Positions 8,749 through 16,102 of a stretch of DNA of 58,842 nt are shown here, in pieces. Position numbers and translations under genes: made by a program. Origin of the DNA: Hyphomonas atlantica corrig. (GTDB lineage: Bacteria > Pseudomonadota > Alphaproteobacteria > Caulobacterales > Hyphomonadaceae). The notes under the pieces were generated by a model that did not search any database, was not told where the DNA came from, and saw only the letters and a program-made list of their open reading frames with translations. Every line of letters starts with the position of its first letter. The first letter of the stretch is position 1. The DNA lies in assembly GCF_000682715.1 (NCBI RefSeq), contig NZ_AWFH01000010.1:1-58842 (forward strand), in the 5' to 3' direction.

Positions 8749-10590
8749 TTATGAACCAAAATCATCGAACGCGATCCTGTCTTTCGAAACCTCAAAAGAT
8801 TCGAGAAGCGCAAGCGTGGCTTTCAGCATTGCCGGTGGCCCGCATATATAAAAACTGCAGCTTCCGAGATCAGGGTGTCGTGCGAGAAACTGGTCTCGGA
8901 GGGTTTCATGGATCATCCCGCGGTGTCCGGTCCAGTCCAGGTGTTCGGAGAGGTCGGAAATGGCCACGTGCCATGAGAAATTTTGATGTAAGTCCCCGAG
9001 TGACTTGAAATCCTCTTTGTAGACGACATGATCAGGCGTTCTCACGCCATACCAAAATGAAATGGGGCGGGATGTCTTTTTTCTCCGCAGTTGGTCGATA
9101 ATCATGGAGCGAATAGGTGCGATCCCCGCACCACCTGCGATGAAAACGAGTTCTTCGGCTTCTTCATCGACACGAAAGTCCCCGAACGGGCCTCGAAGAC
9201 GAACTTTGTCGCCCCGATTCAGGCTGGTGAGATAAGCAGACCCGAGACCGACTGGAACGCCCGCCTTATCTGGTTTTGCAAGCGCTAGACGAATGTTGAG
9301 AATGATTTCATTGCCAAATTCGCCCGGCGCATTCGCCAGTGAGTAGGTGCGGTAGACGTTTTGATCAGTTCCGAATGTCCGGTCAGTGCCGGATGCTTCC
9401 CACTGCGATTTCACTGTCGGCGGCAACGGCAACTTGTCGAGGTGTGACTCGAATGGCGGAACTTCGACCTGCAAATAGCTTCCAGCTCGAAAATCCAGTG
9501 GTGACGGCAAGACAAGGCGAAGTTCGTACATATCCGGTGTCAGAAAAGTCGCTGAAACGACGCGGCCGTCCAGCTCGGCAGCATCTAGAAGGCCATGTGG
9601 GAGGGTAACTGTGACGGGTGCCTCGATCGTATGTTGACAAGCAAGTCGATAGCCAGCTTCTAGTTCCGTCTCTGGAATTTGGCGGCGGTCAGCTGGAACA
9701 ATTGGCCAGTCTGAACTGACCTTGACCCGGCATAGCCCGCAAGTGCCTCCCCCTCCGCAGGTTGAAGGCAGGGGATATCCCAGATTCTCCATCGTGGAAA
9801 AAAGCGAGCGAAGCGGTCGTGTCTCAACCTTCTTCAGCGCAGTTCCTTCGCTATCGACGAGTGATAATGGTATGCTGTGGTTCCGATGAAGCCATCGGCG
9901 CGTCAGATTGAAATCTCTGGCCCGGAAACTATCCCACCAAAGTGCGATGCCGCTAACGCCCAGCCAGAGTACAATAAGGGCCGCAATGACGATCAGCGGG
10001 TGATTGAAATCCGTGCGGTTCTGATAGTCCATGATGTGGAGCATCCAGAATACATCAAAGGCCCGCCAGTAATTGTTGCGCCGTTCAAGAATCTCACCCG
10101 TCGCAGCTGACACATAGATCGCGGTAGCTTCAGCATCGGAGAAGTCGATCCGCCAGGTGGGGTCGGAATGGTTGCGTGTCTCCAGCGTGCTCTCGCTAAG
10201 GTATTCTGCTTTTTTGACAGTGCCTGGCCCGGAGTAATCACTTTTGGCGATAGCTATAGCCAGGTCTTCTCCAATGCCGATCGGCGCTCCTGTAACCGCA
10301 TCGCTTAAAATCACGCCATCCTCAGTTTCGATGCGGTAGACAAGCATACCGTACAACGGCTGTAGTGTGATTTGGCGGACATCCGTCCCTTGCGGAAGAG
10401 TTGGCATTACCACGGGGTCGGGTGCCAATCTGGCGAGCGGGAGGGGATCTTCCGGCGCAGACTGACGGTGCGCACCCGCCACTTTATCATGCGGAAGAAG
10501 AGCCATTCCAAGGCCGCTCAACATCCAGAGCGCCAGCTGAATGCCAAGGAGGAGCGCAATCCATTTATGAGCTTTTCGAATGAGGATCAT
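8749..10590 (-). CDS. PepSY membrane protein fused to NqrF-like FAD/[2Fe-2S] reductase
   Basis: The 613-residue product combines two modules. Residues 1-230 form a PepSY-type membrane part with helices near 10-31 and 198-219 and a large extracytoplasmic loop, ending in the YWRAFDVFWMLHIMDY segment. Residues 250-613 resemble the cytoplasmic half of Na+-NQR subunit NqrF: a plant-type 2Fe-2S domain with Cys278, Cys284, Cys287 and Cys318, an FAD-binding RTYSLANAPGE motif (414-424) and an NAD-binding GGAGIAP motif (486-492). It probably passes electrons from NAD(P)H to a membrane or periplasmic acceptor, plausibly a metal chelate brought in by the neighbouring receptor (inference). The ATG at 10590 overlaps the previous gene's stop as ATGA; a longer frame to 10635 is rejected for that reason. 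Confidence 0.85.
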   Translation of the reverse strand: MILIRKAHKWIALLLGIQLALWMLSGLGMALLPHDKVAGAHRQSAPEDPLPLARLAPDPVVMPTLPQGTDVRQITLQPLYGMLVYRIETEDGVILSDAVTGAPIGIGEDLAIAIAKSDYSGPGTVKKAEYLSESTLETRNHSDPTWRIDFSDAEATAIYVSAATGEILERRNNYWRAFDVFWMLHIMDYQNRTDFNHPLIVIAALIVLWLGVSGIALWWDSFRARDFNLTRRWLHRNHSIPLSLVDSEGTALKKVETRPLRSLFSTMENLGYPLPSTCGGGGTCGLCRVKVSSDWPIVPADRRQIPETELEAGYRLACQHTIEAPVTVTLPHGLLDAAELDGRVVSATFLTPDMYELRLVLPSPLDFRAGSYLQVEVPPFESHLDKLPLPPTVKSQWEASGTDRTFGTDQNVYRTYSLANAPGEFGNEIILNIRLALAKPDKAGVPVGLGSAYLTSLNRGDKVRLRGPFGDFRVDEEAEELVFIAGGAGIAPIRSMIIDQLRRKKTSRPISFWYGVRTPDHVVYKEDFKSLGDLHQNFSWHVAISDLSEHLDWTGHRGMIHETLRDQFLARHPDLGSCSFYICGPPAMLKATLALLESFEVSKDRIAFDDFGS

Positions 10591-11303
10591 GATGCAATCT
10601 GCCCCCGGCGCCTGAAGCTGAAGAAGAGGAGGCACATACCCACCAGGGAAAGCAAAAGACCGAGGCCTGCTGCAATACGAAGCAATGGATTGTTCACATC
10701 AGCACGCTCTTCATAGTCCATGATGTGGAGCATCCATGCAAAGTCGAACAACCGCCAGTATGTATGACGACGCGTCACGAGCGAGCCATCACTGGGTGAC
10801 ACATAGAATGCTGTGGAACCAGGGTCGTCGAAGTCGATTCTCCACAATGGAAGGGGGCGCGACTGGATTTCGCTGGGCGCGTCCGCCTTATCCTCAAGTA
10901 GAGTTGCAGACCGGACTTCATTGTCCCGGGTATAGTGGAAGCGTGCGACGGCGATTGCGTCAGACTCCTGAATCGGCGACAGGACCACCCCAGAACCAGC
11001 ATCAACAAGTTTCAGACCTTCATCAGACGTGACTCTGTAGACGGGCCGGCCGACCCAGTTCGCTAGTGTGATGCTTGTGGCGTCGGGATATTCTGAAACG
11101 ATTTCCGCGAATGTGACTGCAGGCTCGTCGTCTGCCTCAATGATCTCTGTCATGTTCGTTACAAGGTGATCACCATGTATGAAATCGAGATCGACAACCA
11201 CCATGTAAACCCCGGACGCTAACCAGAGCAGCACTTGTCCTCCGATGGCCAAAGAGAGCCATTTGTGCCATTGGCGCAGCTTGAATGCGATCTTCTTGCT
11301 CAT
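10587..11303 (-). CDS. PepSY-associated membrane protein
   Basis: The 238-residue protein has an N-terminal helix (about 14-35, after the positively charged FKLRQWHKW start), an extracytoplasmic PepSY-like region with YRVTSDEG and YVSPSDGS strands, and a C-terminal helix (about 208-230) followed by a basic tail. The segment YWRLFDFAWMLHIMDYE is shared almost exactly with the reductase fusion encoded next, so the two arose by tandem duplication or work as a pair. Conserved histidines in WHKW and MLHIMDY are possible haem or metal ligands (inference). It is coupled to the next gene by an ATGA overlap and lies downstream of the TonB receptor, from which a strong hairpin separates it. Confidence 0.8.
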   Translation of the reverse strand: MSKKIAFKLRQWHKWLSLAIGGQVLLWLASGVYMVVVDLDFIHGDHLVTNMTEIIEADDEPAVTFAEIVSEYPDATSITLANWVGRPVYRVTSDEGLKLVDAGSGVVLSPIQESDAIAVARFHYTRDNEVRSATLLEDKADAPSEIQSRPLPLWRIDFDDPGSTAFYVSPSDGSLVTRRHTYWRLFDFAWMLHIMDYEERADVNNPLLRIAAGLGLLLSLVGMCLLFFSFRRRGQIAS

Positions 11304-11449
11304 CGATCATCCTGATCCTTTTGTACCTTGGCTGCTCGCACTACACGGCGATACGCTCATGAACTATGTCCTTATCCGGACTATAGATCTGACGAATGTT
11401 TGCATTGAGCATTTGGTTAGCTCAACGGACACAAAGAGGGTAACCGAAA

Positions 11450-11479
11450 GCCTGCAGACGTCTTGTGGCGTCTGCAGGC
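11450..11479 (-). terminator. Hairpin downstream of the TonB-dependent receptor gene
   Basis: GCCTGCAGACG (11450-11460) and CGTCTGCAGGC (11469-11479) form a perfect 11-bp stem with an 8-base loop, beginning ten bases after the receptor stop codon at 11489. On the minus strand it is followed by TTTCGGTTA, a weak U-rich tail. It is probably a partial terminator or an mRNA-stabilising hairpin between the receptor and the PepSY genes. Confidence 0.65.
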
Positions 11480-11488
11480 TTCTGGCAA

Positions 11489-14224
11489 TTACCGCCGATA
11501 TGTCAGCCGGACGTATCCGCGACGCCCCAGCAGATCGTACGTCATTGTGTCAGTATTGCCGTCTGTCCAGCTCGCCACAAAAGGAGGGTCATTCTGGAAG
11601 ATATTGTCGATACCAAGTGTAAACCGCAATTCCTCCGACACATCGTAGCTGAACTGCGCATTGTGGTAGAATTGCGCCGGGATATTAGAGCCCGGTCCGG
11701 AAGTCGCGAAGAAATCATCGCCTTCGCCGATCATCTGTACGGAATATGTCCCTGACCATCTATCAGCAGTGGTGGTCCAGGAACCGAGAGCTCGCCACTC
11801 AGGGTAGCCGCCGTTGCCACCGCCAATGTAGCCGTTGATAACCGTGGGCTGATCGCCTGCAAACGCGACGGTTTCGTACTCCGACAGATACGTCGCGTTG
11901 AAATCGATTGAGTGAGCCAGTCCGAACTTGTCGAAATCGTAAACAACGCCGATGTCGAGCCCCTTCATTGTTTCGCTACCTGTATTGGCGTTCTGCGTCG
12001 AAAGGTAGTTCACATCGCCGTTGAGCGGGTTTCTCGTATGATGTTCCGGGCCGCAGAACTGATGTGAAAGATTTGGGGACTCATAGCAAAGGGCAAGCTT
12101 GGTCGAGCCCGGTGTGGTCCGGATCGCGTTGTCAATCTCGATATCGAAGTAGTCGAGTGTGACCGACAGGCCTTCAAGCGGTTGCAACACTGTGCCGATG
12201 GTGAAGGATTCTGAAGACTCAGGCTCCAGATCAGGGTTTCCGCCCGCATCAGTTAGGATGGTGTTCCCGAGCTGCACGTAATTGACAGGAACCCCCGCAG
12301 CCTGACAGTTTTGGGAAACATTGCTTGACGGTGAAAGACTTGCCCAGCCGGAGCATGGATCGACCGTTGTGAGGTTGCCTTCCGACACACCGCCAAAAAG
12401 CTCAGGCACATTGGGGATTCTGAATGCGGTGGCAAATGTTCCGCGAAGTTTGATCGCGTCGTTGACCCGCCAGTTGATGCCAGCTTTGTAGTTCGTATCG
12501 CTTCCAAACAGGTCATAATCCGAATAACGGACTGCGCCATCCAGATCGAGGGACTGCACAAATGGCCTGTCCTTCAAAACAGGCACGCTCACTTCAGCGA
12601 AGACTTCCTTGGCAGTTGTCGATCCGGAAATCGGGTCTTGCTGGTTACCTAATGCCAAGCCTGCGACAGCGAGGGAGTCAGGGTTTCGCCAGCCCTTGTC
12701 TTCGCGCCACTCCGCACCGAACGCTGCGCCAACTGTTCCGGCTGGGAGCGCAAACAGATCACCGCTCACGCTGGCGCTTAGGGCTTTCTGCTCGTTGCCA
12801 CCAAGCCCGGTTTCAGTGAAGACGATGTAGTCCAGCACCTCCGGCGTGACATCACCATAGCCAAACAAGTCGGCGCAAGGAATACCGTTTGAGCCGCACA
12901 CCGTTGTGTCGAGTGTTTGAGAAAGGCGACCGGTATTGATATTGTTGAGGATTGAGTCCGAGCCTGTGTTTCTGCCCCAATTCAAGGACGCTTCGTAACT
13001 CCACGTGTCGCCGAGAGAGCCGCGTAGGCCTGTTACAATCCGGAACGTGTCCGTCTCCTGCTCAAATGTACGGGCACCGTTTTCGAGTAGTCTGCGGCGT
13101 TCTAGAACAAAGTCCACACCCGTTGGGTTTCTCGGGTGATTGGCGTCGAACGCGATATCTACGAGTGTCGCAGGAGAGGCGGGCTGGGTAGACCAACGTT
13201 TTGTGTAGAGGAGCTCGGCAAACAGATCTGTCGTGTCAGTCAGGTGATAGGTGCCAAACGTTGCAAAGCTGAGGCGTTCCAAGGGGTTCGAGGCGTTAAA
13301 GTACCGGTTGTAGTTGAAGCCATCTCGCACGCCGTCATAGATTTGGAATGAATCTCCATCGCCTCCCGGCACCTGGTTGAAGTTGACCCGAGTGGGGCCA
13401 GTGAGGACGGTCCCGTCCGGCATGACATAGCCCGCTGGAAGCGTACCGCGGCCGCCAATCGTTGAGGAGCTTAGACCATCACAAACAAAGCCGTTCGGTG
13501 TAGGGGTTCCCGGACATGGAGCGCGACTTTCGTCCCATAGCGGTGCGGCCCCATTGTCTTGGTAGCTTACATTGAACATGACGTCGGCTTTGTCGCTGGA
13601 GGCTCCCCAGTTCAGGTCCAGGAGCAACTCTTCGCCATCGCCTTCGTCGGTCATTCCGTACTTTGCGGACAGCTCGAAACCGTCATAGCTTTCTTTGGTG
13701 ATCAGGTTGATCACGCCTGCGACTGCATCAGCTCCATATGTTGCCGAAGCCCCGTCCTTGAGAACTTCGATGCGCGACACCAGCGACATCGGGATCATGG
13801 ACAGGTCTACGGCACTGTTAGCGCCTGTGCCGCCATATACGATCCGGCGGCCATTCAGAAGCACGAGCGTGCGGTTCACGCCGAGGCCCCTCAGGTTGAT
13901 CTGCGGCGTACCCCAACCATTGGAGACCCAATATGCACTGGTCGAATTTCCACCAAACCCAGCAGAGGAGGGGAGGCGTTGAAGCAGCGTTTCGAGATTT
14001 GTGATGCCTGATTGTTCAATTTCAAGGCTATCCAGAACTGTGACGGGTCCCACACTGGTCAAATCTGTGCGCTTGATCCGGCTACCTGTGACCGTAACGG
14101 TTTCCTGAACCTGAGTGTCGTCAGTAGCCGGTGCGTCCTGGGCGACCGCAGTAGCTGCTGCCAGGCATGCCGCTAGCGGAAAGATCGCTGCACTCTTCAA
14201 TATGTTGTTCTTCAGATGGTTCAT
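11489..14224 (-). CDS. TonB-dependent outer-membrane receptor (hut-linked)
   Basis: The 911-residue protein has a signal peptide (about 1-28, ending AVAQDA), a TonB-box-like stretch around ETVTVTGSRIKRTD, a plug domain (about 45-170, with LNGRR, GASATYGADAVAGVINLITK) and a beta-barrel to the C-terminus. Such receptors move bulky or scarce solutes across the outer membrane using TonB energy; the substrate cannot be read from the sequence. The barrel ends in LTYRR, without the usual terminal aromatic residue. AAGGAG lies about eight bases before the ATG. The promoter carries the same operator core as the hut promoter, and the downstream genes are PepSY reductases and hutC, so import of histidine, urocanate, a histidine-containing peptide or a metal-histidine complex is a reasonable inference. 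Confidence 0.88.
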   Translation of the reverse strand: MNHLKNNILKSAAIFPLAACLAAATAVAQDAPATDDTQVQETVTVTGSRIKRTDLTSVGPVTVLDSLEIEQSGITNLETLLQRLPSSAGFGGNSTSAYWVSNGWGTPQINLRGLGVNRTLVLLNGRRIVYGGTGANSAVDLSMIPMSLVSRIEVLKDGASATYGADAVAGVINLITKESYDGFELSAKYGMTDEGDGEELLLDLNWGASSDKADVMFNVSYQDNGAAPLWDESRAPCPGTPTPNGFVCDGLSSSTIGGRGTLPAGYVMPDGTVLTGPTRVNFNQVPGGDGDSFQIYDGVRDGFNYNRYFNASNPLERLSFATFGTYHLTDTTDLFAELLYTKRWSTQPASPATLVDIAFDANHPRNPTGVDFVLERRRLLENGARTFEQETDTFRIVTGLRGSLGDTWSYEASLNWGRNTGSDSILNNINTGRLSQTLDTTVCGSNGIPCADLFGYGDVTPEVLDYIVFTETGLGGNEQKALSASVSGDLFALPAGTVGAAFGAEWREDKGWRNPDSLAVAGLALGNQQDPISGSTTAKEVFAEVSVPVLKDRPFVQSLDLDGAVRYSDYDLFGSDTNYKAGINWRVNDAIKLRGTFATAFRIPNVPELFGGVSEGNLTTVDPCSGWASLSPSSNVSQNCQAAGVPVNYVQLGNTILTDAGGNPDLEPESSESFTIGTVLQPLEGLSVTLDYFDIEIDNAIRTTPGSTKLALCYESPNLSHQFCGPEHHTRNPLNGDVNYLSTQNANTGSETMKGLDIGVVYDFDKFGLAHSIDFNATYLSEYETVAFAGDQPTVINGYIGGGNGGYPEWRALGSWTTTADRWSGTYSVQMIGEGDDFFATSGPGSNIPAQFYHNAQFSYDVSEELRFTLGIDNIFQNDPPFVASWTDGNTDTMTYDLLGRRGYVRLTYRR

Positions 14225-14281
14225 GGGGCCGTCTCCTTGTTTCTGGTGGCTATAGGGTTACGTCACACGATTAATACATAC

Positions 14282-14293
14282 CTGTATAGACAG
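14282..14293. promoter_or_regulatory. Predicted HutC operator upstream of the TonB receptor
   Basis: CTGTATAGACAG contains inverted CTGT/ACAG arms and a core, TGT-A-TAGACA, that differs by one base from the core of the perfect hut palindrome (TGT-G-TAGACA). It lies 58 bases before the receptor start and covers the predicted -10 box. The outer bases are less symmetrical than in the hut site, so binding may be weaker. Confidence 0.55.
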
Positions 14294-14312
14294 CTTGGAG
14301 GTTGGCGATCAA
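14283..14312 (-). promoter_or_regulatory. Predicted TonB-receptor promoter
   Basis: On the minus strand a TTGATC -35 box (14312-14307) and a TATACA -10 box (14288-14283) are separated by 18 bases. The -10 box lies inside the operator-like palindrome at 14282-14293. The remaining intergenic DNA up to 14496 is A+T-rich near 14310-14330 and contains a small hairpin, TGCCTGC-TCG-GCAGGCA (14368-14384), of unknown role; I see no gene in it. Confidence 0.45.
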
Positions 14313-14496
14313 TTAAATATTAAAAATACCTTCATGAATTGGTCGGGTGATCGTTTTGTGTGCGGAATGCCTGCTCGGCAGGCAGTTGGGATCCAGCGCA
14401 TATACTATGAGGGGATTTGGTTTGGTCGTGAGTAATGCTTACATGCTGTCTGTGATGAATTCACTGACGCGCAATGGGTTCTGGCGTTCATTCGCA

Positions 14497-14919
14497 TTAG
14501 TCCCTCTTGAAACTCTTGTGCATCAGAAAAAAGACGAGCGAGGCTGAGCAGGAGATGAGCAGAAAGCCATTCAGGGATTCCAGCCCAGCTAGAAATCTCG
14601 AATGTCCCGTGGGGTAGATGTCACCAAGGCCGAGCGAAGTGTAATTGACCAGAGAAAAATAGAAGATGTCCATGAAACTATCGCTGTCGCCTCCCTTGAA
14701 TCCGCCCAGCCCAGTTGAGTCCATCACCGCAAAGCCCAATGCGTAAAGCATGGCTTCGATAAGGTGCGCAGCGCCTGCGCCGCAAATACCGGCCAGCATA
14801 GCCCAATATCCCGGCTTCAATCGCGCCGTGATTACGCCATACAGCCGGGTCAGCGCAAAATAATGGACCGTGCTTGCGAGGCAGAAAATGAGAACGCCGA
14901 TGAGAATGGACCCGGTCAT
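14497..14919 (-). CDS. Two-transmembrane ion-channel protein with an atypical filter
   Basis: The 140-residue protein fits the bacterial two-helix ion channel family (Ion_trans_2). Hydrophobic helices lie near residues 4-24, 40-66 and 106-132, and the pore loop NYTSLGLGDIYP (residues 92-103) carries the filter TSLGLGD in place of the canonical TVGYGD of potassium channels. It is therefore a channel or channel-like protein, probably potassium-permeable, but its selectivity is uncertain. The ATG at 14919 overlaps the stop of the upstream small membrane gene as ATGA; a longer frame to 15120 is an artefact that would overlap that gene entirely. No regulatory domain is attached, so gating may come from the partner protein. 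Confidence 0.72.
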   Translation of the reverse strand: MTGSILIGVLIFCLASTVHYFALTRLYGVITARLKPGYWAMLAGICGAGAAHLIEAMLYALGFAVMDSTGLGGFKGGDSDSFMDIFYFSLVNYTSLGLGDIYPTGHSRFLAGLESLNGFLLISCSASLVFFLMHKSFKRD

Positions 14920-15173
14920 GACGGATCCATGTGATCGTGGAAAGTGCTTTGATCGGAGCTTTGGTTCCGCAAGTGACGAAGGAAGAATCGTTCGAAGGCG
15001 AACACGGTTGTCATGCCTCCAATTGCGATAAGAATGATCGTTGGATCGGCCTGCCATTTCAGGATCAGAAATGCGCCAAGCGCCACTGCATCCAGCACCA
15101 AAGCTGTCACGAGGATGCACGAAAGCGGTCCGAAGAAGACCGTAAAGACGAGATTGAGGAAGTCAGCCTTCAT
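14916..15173 (-). CDS. Small two-helix membrane protein coupled to the channel
   Basis: The 86-residue protein has two hydrophobic helices (about residues 6-35 and 40-58) and a polar, histidine- and aspartate-containing tail (FHDHMDPS). I recognise no family. The ATG at 15173 has AAGGAGG eleven bases upstream, whereas a longer frame beginning at 15224 has no such signal. The stop overlaps the channel gene's start (ATGA), so the two are made together and the small protein may be a channel subunit or regulator (inference). The gene is head-to-head with the sigma-like gene: the two chosen start codons are fewer than 20 bases apart, so each promoter must lie within or very near the other's coding region. 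Confidence 0.55.
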   Translation of the reverse strand: MKADFLNLVFTVFFGPLSCILVTALVLDAVALGAFLILKWQADPTIILIAIGGMTTVFAFERFFLRHLRNQSSDQSTFHDHMDPS

Positions 15174-15191
15174 CAGGGTGACCGCCTCCTT

Positions 15192-15671
15192 GTGATTGCG
15201 AAATACTTCGCGACGCGGGCGCATCTCAGTCCTGAGGATCTCCTGCAGGAAGCACTTACAAGGGTGCTTTGTGGAGATCGCGAGAGGCCTCCGGATGTCG
15301 ACATTGTTGCCTTTCTCGGCGGTGTCATGAAGAGCATTGCAAGTTCAGAAGTGCGAAAGCGCGCCCGTCGTGAGGATGCCGGATATGCTGAAACGCCCGC
15401 CGATCTCGGCTTGTTCGCAGATACTGTGAGCGATGGTCGGGCAGGTATTGAAGACACTATCTGCCGTAAGGAGCATGACGCCGAATTTCATGCCTGGCTG
15501 TGTGAGCAATTCGAAGATGACGAAACCATGCTGGTTTTGCTGGGCATGTTTGAAGGGCTGTCGGGTGAAGAGCTTTGCTCTCAGACAGGCGTCACAAAGG
15601 GCCAGCTCGCCACCATCAGGCGAAGGATTCGCCGCAAGATAAATGAATTCGAAGGTCGGAGAGGATCATGA
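15192..15671 (+). CDS. Sigma-70-like RNA polymerase factor
   Basis: The protein (159 residues from a GTG at 15192) shows a region-2-like segment, HLSPEDLLQEALTRVL followed by DVDIVAFLGGVMKSIASSEV, and a C-terminal region-4-like helix-turn-helix, GLSGEELCSQTGVTKGQLAT, then a very basic RRRIRRKI tail. This is the layout of short ECF-like sigma factors. The start is uncertain: the frame is open to an ATG at 14931, but that extension is antisense to the small membrane gene and looks non-coding. No good ribosome-binding site precedes the GTG. The stop overlaps the next gene's ATG (ATGA), so it is coupled to the unknown protein and the ImmA/IrrE peptidase, which may control it. Confidence 0.7.
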   Translation: MIAKYFATRAHLSPEDLLQEALTRVLCGDRERPPDVDIVAFLGGVMKSIASSEVRKRARREDAGYAETPADLGLFADTVSDGRAGIEDTICRKEHDAEFHAWLCEQFEDDETMLVLLGMFEGLSGEELCSQTGVTKGQLATIRRRIRRKINEFEGRRGS

Positions 15672-16102
15672 CCGATTCTAAAAAGCGCGCCGAGCTCGAC
15701 CGTCTTGATGACGCCATGCTCGACGACATTCTCGGTATGACCAATGCGGAGATTCAGCAAGAACTGGAATCTCTGGGTCACAAGACTGGCGATGGCAAAT
15801 CCATGTTTGGCCGTGCATTAATTGCGGCGAAAGGGCATGCGGGTTTTGTTGAGCTCAAGAAGGCGCGCGTTGAACTCTTGGAGGATCGACGAAAGCGAGA
15901 GGCGCGCAGCCGGTCTCAAACGCCAGACGAGGCGCGCGCTTTCTTGCACCGGGTTCAAGCAGAACTGAGCGAACTAACGATCGCGGCAAGAAACGCGGAT
16001 GGTTCAGAGCTGTCGGACAGGGATGCATTGGCGCAGCTCGAAGATGTTTTGGAGCTGCTTGGGGAGCTTAATATAGATCTGAATGATGAAAGCAAAAAGT
16101 GA
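15668..16102 (+). CDS. Unknown protein between sigma factor and ImmA/IrrE peptidase
   Basis: This 144-residue, strongly charged and mostly helical protein has no family I recognise. Residues 1-60 contain acidic and basic patches (LDRLDDAMLDDILGMTNAEI, then GHKTGDGKSMFGRALI), and the middle (about 60-90) is a likely charged helix or coiled coil rich in Lys, Arg and Glu. There is no signal peptide or membrane segment, so it is cytoplasmic. Its start overlaps the sigma gene stop and its stop overlaps the GTG start of the peptidase gene. A soluble partner lying between a sigma factor and a regulatory peptidase could be an anti-sigma factor or the peptidase's substrate, but this is inference from gene order only. 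Confidence 0.65.
   Translation: MTDSKKRAELDRLDDAMLDDILGMTNAEIQQELESLGHKTGDGKSMFGRALIAAKGHAGFVELKKARVELLEDRRKREARSRSQTPDEARAFLHRVQAELSELTIAARNADGSELSDRDALAQLEDVLELLGELNIDLNDESKK

Noticed and set aside
11364..11386. Imperfect inverted repeat CTATGTCC / GGACTATAG upstream of the PepSY gene as a HutC operator
   Set aside because: Its core does not match the TGTNTAGACA pattern of the two better sites and the arms differ by an inserted base; it may still bind another protein.
14347..14547. 66-residue plus-strand frame MIVLCAECLL...
   Set aside because: It overlaps the end of the channel gene, has no ribosome-binding site and no recognisable domain.
14931..15191. N-terminal extension of the sigma-like protein
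   Set aside because: The extra 87 residues are antisense to the small membrane gene, which has a strong ribosome-binding site, and the composition (many Cys, His, Gln) does not look like a sigma region.
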